Source of the DNA: Nocardioides anomalus
GTDB taxonomy: Bacteria > Actinomycetota > Actinomycetes > Propionibacteriales > Nocardioidaceae
Assembly (NCBI RefSeq): GCF_011046535.1
Contig: NZ_CP049257.1
Coordinates: forward strand, 1,550,001-1,614,000
Direction of reading: 5' to 3'
Length of the DNA stretch: 64,000 bases
This document shows positions 10,237 to 18,434 of this stretch, one piece after another. The notes under the pieces were generated by a model that saw only the letters and a program-made list of their open reading frames with translations, did no database searches and had not been told where the DNA came from. Numbering within the stretch: position 1 is the stretch's first letter; each line of letters begins with the position of its first letter. The translations under genes were made by a program, and so were the position numbers.

Positions 10237-11535
10237 GTGGACGTGCGCGACGTGGGGGTGGCGCTGTGGCGCCAGCGGACCCTGGTCCTGCTCGTCCTCG
10301 TGCTGACGGGCGGGGCGACCGCGCTCGGGGTCGCACTGGCCCCGAAGTCGTACGCCGCCACCGCCACGATCAGCGCGGCGGGGCAGCCCGGCGCGGCTGA
10401 CGGCGCCGGGTCCGAGGACGACCCCGATGCGCTGCGCGCCTCCCTGGCCGAGCTCGCGGACTCGCAGGGCGTGGTCGACCAGGTCCGGGCCCGGACGGGG
10501 GTGGACCGCAGCGTGGCCGAGCTGCGCCGGGCCATCACCGGCCACTGGGTGCGCGGCACCGTCCTGGTCGACGTCACCGTGGAGGACCGGGACCCGGACG
10601 CCGCGGCCCAGGTCGCCAACGGCGTCGCAGAGGTGCTGACCGACGACCGCACCGCGCCGGCGCTGGTGGGACCGGCGCTGGACCGCTCCCTCGACCTGAC
10701 CCTGGGCGACCCGGCCGCGGTCCCCGACAGCTCCAGCCGGCCCGACCTGCGGCTGGTGATCAGCGTCGGCCTGCTGCTCGCGCTGGGGCTGGCCACCGCG
10801 GCCGCCGTCGCGCGCGACCGGCGTACCCACACCGTGGACGACGCGGCCGGCGTCGAGGACGCGGCCACCGCGCCGCTGCTGGCCCACCTCGACCCGCCCG
10901 ACGACCTCACCGCGATGCCCGCCCTCCATCCCGGGACGGCCGAGGCGGACCTGTTCCGGCACCTGCGACTGGCCCTGGAGGCCAGGGCAGAGGAGGGGTC
11001 GCCGCGTGTGGTCATCGCCGGCATCGCCGACGGCGACGTCAACGTCTGGATCGGGGCCAACGTGGCGCTGGCCCTGGCCGGCACCGGGCGCCGGGTGCTG
11101 CTGGTGGACGGGCGGATGGGCGACCGGTTCGGGACGCCGGTCGAGGACGCCCCGGACACCCCCGGGCTCTACGACGTCCTCCTCGGCGCCGACCTGGACA
11201 CCGCCCTCAGCCCCGGCCCCGTGGACCTGCTGCAGGTCCTGCCGGCGGGGACCTACGGCGACGCGGACGTGGCCGAGTTGATCGCCCAGCGGTTCGCGCC
11301 CGTGATGGAGGCCGCCGCGGCCGGGGCGGACCACGTCGTCGTCATCGGGCCGCCGCTGGAGGTCTGCGACGACTCGCGGGCCATGGCCGCGGACAGCGCC
11401 CTCGTGCTCGCGCTGGTCGAGCAGTCGGTCTCGGCCGGCGCGCTGCGGGCGCACGCCGACCGGATCCGCGCGGCGGGTGCGCACCTGCTCGGCGTCGTCC
11501 TCGTCGGCCGGGAGCCCGGGCGGAAGGCCGCCTGA
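10237..11535 (+). CDS. Wzz/BY-kinase-like chain-length protein with degenerate ATP-binding site
   Basis: This 432-residue protein has a Wzz-type fold with a first helix (TLVLLVLVLTGGATALGV), an extracytoplasmic part and a second helix near residues 170-190. A cytoplasmic domain follows that resembles the BY-kinase/ParA ATPase fold. The Walker A loop expected before ANVALALA reads GIADGDVNVWIG, so the GxxGxGKS/T lysine is missing. The Walker A' strand RRVLLVDGRMGD is retained in altered form. There is no C-terminal Tyr cluster. The GTG start at 10237 has GAGGA about 6 bases upstream. It is probably a structural co-polymerase without kinase activity (inference). The 181-base leader before it shows no riboswitch that I recognise. 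Confidence 0.7.
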   Translation: MDVRDVGVALWRQRTLVLLVLVLTGGATALGVALAPKSYAATATISAAGQPGAADGAGSEDDPDALRASLAELADSQGVVDQVRARTGVDRSVAELRRAITGHWVRGTVLVDVTVEDRDPDAAAQVANGVAEVLTDDRTAPALVGPALDRSLDLTLGDPAAVPDSSSRPDLRLVISVGLLLALGLATAAAVARDRRTHTVDDAAGVEDAATAPLLAHLDPPDDLTAMPALHPGTAEADLFRHLRLALEARAEEGSPRVVIAGIADGDVNVWIGANVALALAGTGRRVLLVDGRMGDRFGTPVEDAPDTPGLYDVLLGADLDTALSPGPVDLLQVLPAGTYGDADVAELIAQRFAPVMEAAAAGADHVVVIGPPLEVCDDSRAMAADSALVLALVEQSVSAGALRAHADRIRAAGAHLLGVVLVGREPGRKAA

Positions 11536-11536
11536 G

Positions 11537-12688
11537 GTGGCCGCCCGGCCCACCTCGGCGGTGCCCACGCACCGCCGCCTGCACGTGCTGCACGTGTCGG
11601 TCCCGACCACCGGCGGCGTGGCCTCGGTCGCGACGAGCTACGTGCGCGACCAGGTCGAGCGCGGCTGGAACGTCACCGTGGCCTGCCCCTCCCACGGCGA
11701 CCTCGGCTACGCCGCCCGCGAGGCGGGCGCGACGGTGCGCTGGTGGCGCTCCGAGACCGACTCGAGCACCACCCTCGGCGCGGCGGCGCGCCTGCGCCGG
11801 ATCGTGGCCGCGACCCGCCCCGACGTCGTGCACCTGCACAGCGGTCGCGCCGGGCTGCTGGGCCGCCTGGTCGTGCGGGACCGGGTGCCGACGGTCTTCC
11901 AGCCGCACGCCTGGTCCTTCCTGGCCCCGCGCACCGGGGTGCAGAGCCTGGCCCTGCGCTGGGAGCAGTACGCCGCGCGCTGGACCACCGAGCTGGTCTG
12001 CGTCAGCGCCACCGAGCGGCAGCTGGGCGAGAGCCTCGGCGTCCACGCGTCGAGCTCGGTGATCCCCAACGGCATCGACCTGGCCGCGTTCCGGCCGGCG
12101 GGGCCGCGCGACCGGGTCCACGCGCGCAAGCTGCTCGGCCTGGAGGACGTGCCCACGGTGCTCTGCGTCGGGGCGCTGACGGTGCAGAAGGGTCAGCAGG
12201 ACCTGCTGGCCGGGTGGGGCGAGGTCCGCGCGCAGGTGCCTGAGGCGCAGCTGGTCCTGGTCGGGGACGGGCCGGACCGCCGCGCCCTGGAGCGGCTGGC
12301 CGAGCCGCTGGACGGGGTCCTGTTCGCCGGCGCCCGCACCGACGTGGCCCAGTGGATGGCCGCCGCCGACGTCGTGACGGTCCCGTCCCGGTGGGAGGGC
12401 ATGGCCCTGGTCCCGCTCGAGGCGATGGCCTGCGCCCGCACCGTCGTGGCGACCGGTGTCGGTGGCGTCGTGGACAGCCTGCCGGAGGGTGCCGGCGCCG
12501 TGGTCGACGGCGACGACGCGCGGGGGCTGGTGGCCGCGCTGGTGCAGCGGCTGCGCGACCCCGAGCTGGCCGAGGACGAGGGCTGGCTCGGGCGCTCGCA
12601 CGTCGAGACCCACCACGACGTGACGACGTCAGCTCGCGAGCTGGCCCGCGTCTACCTGCGCCTGGTGGGTCAGCGCCGGGGGCGCTGA
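11537..12688 (+). CDS. GT4-family glycosyltransferase
   Basis: This 383-residue retaining GT-B enzyme transfers sugar from a nucleotide-sugar donor. The N-terminal acceptor domain begins LHVLHVSVPTTGGVASVATS. The donor domain has VIPNGIDLAAF, VGALTVQKGQQDLL and VLVGDGPDRRALE. The EX7E motif region is PSRWEGMALVPLEAMACA. GTG 11537 starts one base after the Wzz-like gene's stop, so they are in one operon. Its 3' end overlaps the convergent phosphoglycosyl-transferase-like gene by 60 bases. It most likely builds the glycan handled by the ligase upstream. Confidence 0.88.
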   Translation: MAARPTSAVPTHRRLHVLHVSVPTTGGVASVATSYVRDQVERGWNVTVACPSHGDLGYAAREAGATVRWWRSETDSSTTLGAAARLRRIVAATRPDVVHLHSGRAGLLGRLVVRDRVPTVFQPHAWSFLAPRTGVQSLALRWEQYAARWTTELVCVSATERQLGESLGVHASSSVIPNGIDLAAFRPAGPRDRVHARKLLGLEDVPTVLCVGALTVQKGQQDLLAGWGEVRAQVPEAQLVLVGDGPDRRALERLAEPLDGVLFAGARTDVAQWMAAADVVTVPSRWEGMALVPLEAMACARTVVATGVGGVVDSLPEGAGAVVDGDDARGLVAALVQRLRDPELAEDEGWLGRSHVETHHDVTTSARELARVYLRLVGQRRGR

Positions 12689-13732
12689 GGGCACCGGAGC
12701 CGCGCCGCCGGCTTTGCGCAGCCGGCGCGCCCAGCCGGCCACCGCCTCGGGCAGCGCGTCGGCGTGGCTGCGGCGCAGCACCCGACCGACCGGACCGGGG
12801 CGACCCACGGACCGCGGCCGCCGGGTGCGGAAGCGGATCCCGCCGTCGGTGGCCACCAGGACGCCCCCGGTCTCGAGCTTGGCCAGGACGCCGAGCACCA
12901 CCGTGAGCGGCAGCAGCACGGCCAGGGCCACGAGGGCGACGAGCGCCTCGGCGACCCGTCGGACCACCCGCACGGGCGCCGGCGCCGCGCGGCGCTCCAG
13001 GCGGACGAGGGGGAGACCGTCGACCAGCTCGGCCGGCGGGCGGACGTGTCCGGGCGCGGTGCGGGCCGCCTCGGGGCCGGCGTACAGCTCGGCACCGGAC
13101 GCGAGCAGCCCCTCCAGGGCGGCGGCGTCGAGTGGCCCGTCGTGGGCCAGGACGACGGCGTCGGCGCGGGCCTCGGCCATCGCGCGGGGCAGCGTGGTCA
13201 GGGTCCCGAGCAGCGGGCCCGGGAGTCCGCGGGCTCGGGTCGGGTCGAGTGGGTCGGTGGCCGCCACGAACCCGACCGGCCGGAGCCCGAGCCCCGGCGC
13301 CCCCAGCAGCGTCGCGCCCAGCCGGCGGGCCTCGCGACCCGTGCCGACGACCAGGACCCGCCGCCCGAGCCGGCCGGTCCGGCGCAGCAGGAGGGCACCG
13401 CCGAGGACGAGGGTGTGGCCGAGGACCAGACCGGCCAGGGCGAGCGGCGCGGAGGACCACGTGGCACCGCCCAGCGCGAGCAGGGTCAGCGTCGCCGCCC
13501 CCGCGGCCAGGAGCAGGCCGGGCAGGTCGGCGGTGACGGCGAGCACCAGCCGCGGGCGGTGCAGGTCGGCCGCCCACGCCACGGCCAGCGCGACCGCCGT
13601 GGCGGCCAATGCGGGGACCAGGGACTCGCCGGCGAGGGCGCCGGCCAGCAGGACGCCCGGGACCTGGGCAGCGGCCAGCGCCGTCGCGAGGCGCGCTCGC
13701 CCCGGCACGCGTGCGCGCACCCCAGTCGCCAC
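12629..13732 (-). CDS. Bacterial sugar transferase-like (WbaP/ExoY-type) protein with degraded catalytic domain
   Basis: This 367-residue membrane protein has about four or five N-terminal helices, then a Rossmann-like domain (RRVLVVGTGREARRL). A hydrophobic re-entrant segment follows (VALVALAVLLPLTVVLGVLA), as in polyprenyl-phosphate sugar-phosphate transferases. Its catalytic domain is eroded. The usual RVG-x-G...KFRSM stretch is missing. The LDELPQ motif with the Asp-Glu dyad is reduced to HADALPEAV, losing the Glu. The SLVGPRP end is absent. The start is GTG 13732. Either the enzyme is inactive or it was repurposed. It is convergent, overlapping the GT4 gene by 60 bases. Confidence 0.65.
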   Translation of the reverse strand: MATGVRARVPGRARLATALAAAQVPGVLLAGALAGESLVPALAATAVALAVAWAADLHRPRLVLAVTADLPGLLLAAGAATLTLLALGGATWSSAPLALAGLVLGHTLVLGGALLLRRTGRLGRRVLVVGTGREARRLGATLLGAPGLGLRPVGFVAATDPLDPTRARGLPGPLLGTLTTLPRAMAEARADAVVLAHDGPLDAAALEGLLASGAELYAGPEAARTAPGHVRPPAELVDGLPLVRLERRAAPAPVRVVRRVAEALVALVALAVLLPLTVVLGVLAKLETGGVLVATDGGIRFRTRRPRSVGRPGPVGRVLRRSHADALPEAVAGWARRLRKAGGAAPVPSAPPALTHQAQVDAGQLAS

Positions 13733-13836
13733 AGACGCCCCCCACGGACCTGTTCGCTCGGCGGTCCCCCCACGGGCCCGCCGTACCGCCCATCCAAGCG
13801 CGGTCCACCGTCCTTGTCCACGTCCGCCACCATCGG

Positions 13837-14745
13837 GTGGTGCCCGTCGTCCCGTTGCCCGCCGAGGTCCTGGCCTTCGCCACGCGCGGACCGGAGTGGG
13901 CCGCCTTCGTGGACCGGCTGCCGCGGCTGGTCCGTGAGGTCAGCGAGGAGTGGGGGCTGACCCCGGACGGCGAGCCGGTGTCCGGCTGGTGCTCGCTCGC
14001 CCTGCCGGTGCGCCACGACGGCGGCGAGGCGGTGCTCAAGCTGAGCTTCCCCGACGACGAGGGCGAGCACGAGGCCCTGGCCCTCCAGCGCTGGGGCGGG
14101 GACGGCGTGGTCCGCCTGCTGCGCGCCGACCCGCGGCGCCGGGCGCTGCTGCTGGAGCGGCTGCACCCCGTGGACCTCTCGTCGCTGTCCGACGTCGAGG
14201 CCTGCGAGGTCGTCGGCGAGCGCTACGCGCGCCTGCACGTCCCCGCGCCCCCGCAGCTGCGCCCGCTCCCGGCGTACGTCGCGCGCTGGACCGACGAGCT
14301 CGCCGCCCTGCCCCGCGACGCGCCGGTGCCGCACCGGATGGTCGAGCAGGCGGTCTCCCTGGGCCGCGACCTGGCCGCTGACGAGCGCGCGAGCGGGACG
14401 ATGATCCACGCCGACCTGCACTACGCCAACGTGCTGGCCGCCGACCGCGAGCCGTGGCTGGTCATCGACCCCAAGCCGGTGAGCGGGGACCCGCACTACG
14501 AGCCGGCGCCGATGCTGTGGAACCGGTGGGACGAGGTCGTGGCCTCGGGTGACGTGCGCGGGGCCGTGCGCCGCCGGTTCCACACGCTGGTCGACGCGGC
14601 GTACCTGGACGAGGACCGGGCCCGCGACTGGGTGGTGGTCAGGATGCTCCACAACGCGCTCTGGGAGCTGCAGGACCACCCGGACGGGCCCGACCGCGAC
14701 TACCTGACCATGTGTGTCGCGATCGCCAAGGCGGTGCAGGACTGA
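13837..14745 (+). CDS. Streptomycin 6-kinase-like phosphotransferase (APH(6)/hydroxyurea resistance family)
   Basis: This 302-residue protein resembles PF04655 kinases. It has the N-lobe EAVLKLSFPDDEGEHEALAL, the catalytic loop GTMIHADLHYANVL and the metal site PWLVIDPKPVSGDPHYEPAP, which matches the family's characteristic DPKP segment. All catalytic residues are present. The start is uncertain; GTG 13837 or 13840 fit the family's short N-terminus, and neither has a Shine-Dalgarno. Homologues phosphorylate streptomycin, but chromosomal members often have unknown substrates. It is divergent from the sugar-transferase-like gene. The 104-base gap between them has no clear operator. Confidence 0.75.
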   Translation: MVPVVPLPAEVLAFATRGPEWAAFVDRLPRLVREVSEEWGLTPDGEPVSGWCSLALPVRHDGGEAVLKLSFPDDEGEHEALALQRWGGDGVVRLLRADPRRRALLLERLHPVDLSSLSDVEACEVVGERYARLHVPAPPQLRPLPAYVARWTDELAALPRDAPVPHRMVEQAVSLGRDLAADERASGTMIHADLHYANVLAADREPWLVIDPKPVSGDPHYEPAPMLWNRWDEVVASGDVRGAVRRRFHTLVDAAYLDEDRARDWVVVRMLHNALWELQDHPDGPDRDYLTMCVAIAKAVQD

Positions 14746-14755
14746 GGAGCGGGCG

Positions 14756-14761
14756 CATGAT
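14756..14761 (+). promoter_or_regulatory. Possible -10 element for the MOSC gene
   Basis: CATGAT lies 6 bases before GTG 14768, the same spacing as the other leaderless-type promoters here. It supports this start over upstream in-frame alternatives. Confidence 0.35.
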
Positions 14762-14767
14762 GGTCGC

Positions 14768-15439
14768 GTGCAGGGACTGGTCCGCTCGGTCAACGTCGGC
14801 ACGCCGCGCGAGGCGGCGTGGGCCGGCATCGGCCGCACGTCCATCGACAAGGTCGCCGTCGCGGGTCCGGTGGAGGTGCGCCGGCTCGGACTGGGCGGCG
14901 ACCAGGTCTCCGACACCCGCCACCACGGCGGCGCGGACCAGGCGGTCTACGCCTTCGCCCGCGAGGAGCTGGACTGGTGGGCCGCGCAGCTCGGCACGGA
15001 CCTGCGCGACGGTGAGTTCGGCGAGAACCTCACCACCGAGGGCGTGGTCGTCGACGACGCCGAGCTGGGGGAGCGGTGGCGCATCGGCACCACGCTGCTC
15101 GAGGTCGCCTCGGTGCGCACGCCGTGCCACGACTTCAAGACCTGGATGGGTCGTGGTGGTCACGACAGCCGGGGCTGGGTGCGTCGCTTCGCCGAGCACG
15201 GCCACCCCGGGGCGTACCTGCGCGTGCTCCAGGAGGGCACCCTCCAGGAGGGCGACCCGGTCGAGGTCGTGCACCGTCCCGGGCACGGGGTGACCATGCG
15301 GACGGCGTTCCGCGCGGCGATGGGCGAGCCCGAGCTGTTGCCGCGCCTGCTCGAGGTGGACGGCCTGGCCGTCAAGCTGCGCCGGCGGGCCGAGGACCAC
15401 GTCGCGGCTTCCTACCGATCGGTAGGGGTTGTGAACTAG
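14768..15439 (+). CDS. MOSC-domain protein (YiiM-like)
   Basis: This 223-residue single-domain MOSC protein belongs to the group that includes molybdenum-dependent YiiM/mARC-like enzymes. It shows the family order: KVAVAGPVEVRRLGLGGDQ, the HHGGADQAVYAFAREEL segment, GEFGENLTTEG, and the conserved cysteine in VRTPCHDFKTW that would ligate molybdenum. The C-terminal helical extension is as in YiiM. The substrate is unknown; family members reduce N-hydroxylated compounds. Its last codons contain the palindrome that probably controls the downstream acyl-CoA ligase. Confidence 0.85.
   Translation: MQGLVRSVNVGTPREAAWAGIGRTSIDKVAVAGPVEVRRLGLGGDQVSDTRHHGGADQAVYAFAREELDWWAAQLGTDLRDGEFGENLTTEGVVVDDAELGERWRIGTTLLEVASVRTPCHDFKTWMGRGGHDSRGWVRRFAEHGHPGAYLRVLQEGTLQEGDPVEVVHRPGHGVTMRTAFRAAMGEPELLPRLLEVDGLAVKLRRRAEDHVAASYRSVGVVN
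15411..15426. promoter_or_regulatory. 16-bp perfect palindrome, probable TetR-type operator
   Basis: CCTACCGATCGGTAGG is a perfect palindrome with the look of TetR-family operators. It lies at the end of the MOSC coding region and just upstream of TAGGTT (15437-15442), which is 7 bases before the acyl-CoA ligase ATG. Protein bound here would cover the -35 position. No TetR gene is in the window. Confidence 0.6.
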
Positions 15440-15442
15440 GTT
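15437..15442 (+). promoter_or_regulatory. -10 element for the acyl-CoA ligase (leaderless type)
   Basis: TAGGTT ends 7 bases before ATG 15450 and overlaps the MOSC stop codon. With the palindrome 10 bases upstream it forms a compact, repressible promoter. Confidence 0.45.
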
Positions 15443-15449
15443 ACGTCGC

Positions 15450-17279
15450 ATGTCGCGTCAGGTGGACACCAGCTTCGTCGACCATCTCACCCCGAGCTTC
15501 GCCCAGCTCTTCCTCGACCGCGTCGCCGAGTCCGGCCCCGGCGAGGCCTACCGCTTCCCGAAGGGTGAGGGCTGGGAGTCGGTGACCTGGGCCCAGGCCG
15601 GGGACCGCGTGACCAAGCTGGCCGCCGGGCTGCTCGCGCTCGGCGTGCAGAAGGAGCAGCGGGTCGGCATCGCCTCCTCCACGCGCTACGAGTGGATCCT
15701 GGCCGACCTCGCGGTCATGTGCGCCGGCGGCGCCACGACCACGGTCTACCCCTCGACCAACGCCGAGGACACGGCGTACATCCTCAGCGACTCCGAGTGC
15801 CAGGTCGTGTTCGCCGAGGACGACGAGCAGATCAAGAAGCTCGTCGAGAGGCGTGCGGAGCTGCCGACCGTGAGCAAGGTCGTCACCTTCGACCCGGTGT
15901 TCGACTCGGCCGACGGCGACTGGGTCATCTCGCTCGACGCGCTGGCCGACCTGGGCGAGAAGCACCTGGTCGAGCAGCCCGACGCCGTCACCGACGTGGT
16001 CTCGGGCATCGGCCCGGACGACCTGGCCACCCTCATCTACACCTCCGGCACGACCGGGCGGCCCAAGGGCGTGCGCCTGCAGCACAAGGCGTGGGTCTAC
16101 GAGGGCGCCGCCATCAAGGCGCAGGACATCCTGCACGAGGACGACCTGCAGTTCCTGTGGCTGCCGATGGCGCACTCCTTCGGCAAGGTGCTGCTGTCCT
16201 CCCAGCTGGCCTGCGGCTTCGCCACCGCCATCGACGGCCGCGTGGACAAGATCGTGGACAACCTCGGCGTGGTGAAGCCGACCTTCATGGGCGCGGCGCC
16301 CCGCATCTTCGAGAAGGCCCACGGCCGGATCGTCACCATGCAGCAGGCCGAGGGCGGGCTCAAGGAGAAGATCTTCAAGCAGGCCTTCAAGGTCGGCCTC
16401 GAGGTCGACCGCCGCAAGCGCGCCGGGACGTCCGTGCCGCCCCTGCTCGGCGTACAGCACGGCCTGTTCGACAAGCTGGTCTTCAGCAAGGTCCGCGAGC
16501 GCTTCGGCGGCCGGGTCCGCTTCTTCATCTCCGGCTCCGCCGCGCTCAACCAGGAGATCGCGGAGTGGTTCAACGCCGCCGGCATCCTCATCCTCGAGGG
16601 CTACGGCATGACCGAGAACGCCGCCGGCGCCACGGTCAACCACCCCGACGACTACAAGATGGGCACGGTCGGCCCGCCCATCCCCGGCAGCGAGATCAAG
16701 CTGGGTGAGGGCGACGAGGTGATGATCAAGGGCCCGCACGTGATGGAGGGCTACCACAACCTGCCGGAGGAGACCGCGAAGGCGCTCACCGAGGACGGCT
16801 GGCTCCGCACCGGCGACAAGGGTGCCATCGACGCCGACGGCTTCCTCACCATCACCGGCCGGATCAAGGACCTCTTCAAGACCTCCGGCGGCAAGTACAT
16901 CGCCCCCTCGGCCATCGAGTCGAAGTTCAAGGCGCTGTGCCCCTACGCCAGCCAGTTCGTGGTCTTCGGCGACGAGCGCAACTTCTGCGTCGCGCTCATC
17001 ACCCTCGACGAGGACGCGATGGCCGGCTGGGCCGCCGAGAACGGCATGGCCGGCACGTCCTACACCGAGGTCGTCTCCTCCGACGCCGTCCACACCATGG
17101 TGGGCCAGTACGTCGACCAGCTCAACGAGAAGCTCAACCGCTGGGAGACCATCAAGAAGTGGGAGCTGCTCGACCACGACCTGTCCATCGAGTCCGGTGA
17201 GCTCACGCCCTCGATGAAGGTCAAGCGCAACGTGGTCCAGGAGAACAACAAGGACCGCATCGAGAGCTTCTATAACTGA
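15450..17279 (+). CDS. Long-chain fatty acid-CoA ligase (AMP-forming, FadD15-type)
   Basis: This 609-residue enzyme activates fatty acids to acyl-CoA through an acyl-adenylate. The AMP-binding P-loop is LIYTSGTTGRPKGV. Further motifs are FISGSAALN, the A5 motif EGYGMTENAAG, the A7 aspartate in GWLRTGDKG and the hinge A8 GRIKDLFKTSGGKYIAPS. The catalytic Lys lies in TPSMKVKRN near the C-terminus. Length and motifs match the long-chain bacterial/eukaryotic ACSL group. ATG 15450 has almost no leader. The promoter overlaps a 16-bp palindrome, so fatty acid-responsive TetR control is plausible. It is monocistronic and followed by a huge inverted repeat. Confidence 0.93.
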   Translation: MSRQVDTSFVDHLTPSFAQLFLDRVAESGPGEAYRFPKGEGWESVTWAQAGDRVTKLAAGLLALGVQKEQRVGIASSTRYEWILADLAVMCAGGATTTVYPSTNAEDTAYILSDSECQVVFAEDDEQIKKLVERRAELPTVSKVVTFDPVFDSADGDWVISLDALADLGEKHLVEQPDAVTDVVSGIGPDDLATLIYTSGTTGRPKGVRLQHKAWVYEGAAIKAQDILHEDDLQFLWLPMAHSFGKVLLSSQLACGFATAIDGRVDKIVDNLGVVKPTFMGAAPRIFEKAHGRIVTMQQAEGGLKEKIFKQAFKVGLEVDRRKRAGTSVPPLLGVQHGLFDKLVFSKVRERFGGRVRFFISGSAALNQEIAEWFNAAGILILEGYGMTENAAGATVNHPDDYKMGTVGPPIPGSEIKLGEGDEVMIKGPHVMEGYHNLPEETAKALTEDGWLRTGDKGAIDADGFLTITGRIKDLFKTSGGKYIAPSAIESKFKALCPYASQFVVFGDERNFCVALITLDEDAMAGWAAENGMAGTSYTEVVSSDAVHTMVGQYVDQLNEKLNRWETIKKWELLDHDLSIESGELTPSMKVKRNVVQENNKDRIESFYN

Positions 17280-17299
17280 GGCGGCTCCGCCACCTCTGC

Positions 17300-17430
17300 T
17301 CGGCGCGCTCTCATCGAACCGCGTCGGGTGCCGCCGTTCCGCGCCCCGGCGCGCTCGGTGCGCCGGGCTCCGCCGCGGCGCGCGCGCCGGGGCGCGGAAC
17401 GACGGCACCCGACGCGGTTCGGCGCGCCGA
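17300..17430. repeat. Very large inverted repeat (about 49-bp arms) in the gap after the acyl-CoA ligase gene
   Basis: The inner arms 17315-17354 and 17382-17421 are complementary at 39 of 40 positions around a 27-base loop. After a 6-base bulge (17309-17314) the outer arms 17300-17308 and 17422-17430 pair perfectly for 9 more. It lies 20 bases after the ligase stop and about 120 bases before the next gene. No transposase and no T-tract adjoin it. It could be a terminator of extreme stability or a dispersed intergenic palindrome. Confidence 0.9.
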
Positions 17431-17548
17431 GCCTGCCCATCACCTTGGCGGCCACCTGTTCGTCCGCATGGGCGGCCACTTGGGCCACCTAGGCGCCGCC
17501 GTGGCGGTCCACAGCAGGCGCACAGCCTGGCCCCGCAGGCTCGGGGGC

Positions 17549-18424
17549 ATGAGCGAGCACGAGATCGAGGACCACGACCTGGGGCTGTCCCACGACCTGC
17601 CGCGGCTGGCGCGGCGGGGGCTGCTGGGGCTGTTCGGCGGGGCGGGCGCGGTGGCGCTGGTCGCCTGCGGCACGGGGGACGACGACACCACGCTGACCGG
17701 GTCGACCACGACCGCGCAGTCCGAGCCGCCGGGCGGCCAGCCGCCGGCACGTGGCGGCGGGGGCGCGGACGCCGAGTCGGCGGTCGAGGTCGGGGAGGGT
17801 GAGATACCGGAGGAGACGGCAGGGCCCTACCCGGGCGACGGCTCCAACGGGGTCAACGTGCTGAGCGAGAGCGGGATCGTGCGCAGCGACCTGACGCGCT
17901 CGTTCGGCTCGGCGTCCGGGGTGGCCGAGGGCGTGCCGGTCACCGTCGAGCTCACCGTCTACGACCTCAACGGCAGCGAGGTCAGCCCGCTGGCCGGCGC
18001 GGCGCTGTACCTGTGGCACTGCGACCGCGAGGGCCGCTACTCGATGTACTCCGAGGGCATCACCGACGAGAACTACCTGCGCGGGGTGCAGGAGACCGCG
18101 GCGGACGGCACGGTGCGGTTCACCACGATCTTCCCGGCGTGCTACGACGGCCGGTGGCCGCACATGCACTTCGAGGTCTACGAGTCGCTGGACTCGGCCA
18201 CGACGTACACGAACAAGCTGCGCACCTCCCAGCTGGCGCTGCCCGAGGCGACCTGCCGCGAGGTGTACGGCGTGGCGGACGGCTACGACGCCAGCGTCGA
18301 CAACCTGGACCGGGTGAGCCTGGACTCCGACAACGTGTTCAGCGACGGCTACTCGCTGCAGCTGGCGTCGGTGACGGGCTCGGTCGAGGAGGGCTACACG
18401 CTCTCCCTCAAGGTGCCGGTCTGA
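17549..18424 (+). CDS. Secreted intradiol dioxygenase-like lipoprotein
   Basis: This 291-residue protein has an N-terminal twin-arginine-like LARRGLLGLF, then a hydrophobic stretch ending in the lipobox LVAC, so it is probably an exported lipoprotein. After a Gly/Ser/Pro linker comes an intradiol ring-cleavage dioxygenase fold. Candidate Fe(III) ligands are Tyr in REGRYSMYS, Tyr in FPACYDGRWPHMH and the two His of PHMHFEVY. Such exported members are common in actinobacteria and rarely characterised; a catechol-type substrate is an inference. ATG 17549 was chosen to give the signal peptide a normal length. It is followed 10 bases later by hemW, an unrelated function. Confidence 0.8.
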   Translation: MSEHEIEDHDLGLSHDLPRLARRGLLGLFGGAGAVALVACGTGDDDTTLTGSTTTAQSEPPGGQPPARGGGGADAESAVEVGEGEIPEETAGPYPGDGSNGVNVLSESGIVRSDLTRSFGSASGVAEGVPVTVELTVYDLNGSEVSPLAGAALYLWHCDREGRYSMYSEGITDENYLRGVQETAADGTVRFTTIFPACYDGRWPHMHFEVYESLDSATTYTNKLRTSQLALPEATCREVYGVADGYDASVDNLDRVSLDSDNVFSDGYSLQLASVTGSVEEGYTLSLKVPV

Positions 18425-18434
18425 TACTGGAGGG

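Noticed and set aside
17300..17430. Inverted repeat as ends of a transposon or MITE
   Set aside because: The arms are only 27 bases apart, no target-site duplication or transposase is visible; kept as a structural repeat instead.
15441..17750. Long open frame opposite the acyl-CoA ligase
   Set aside because: Antisense to an unambiguous enzyme gene, with low-complexity composition and no domain.
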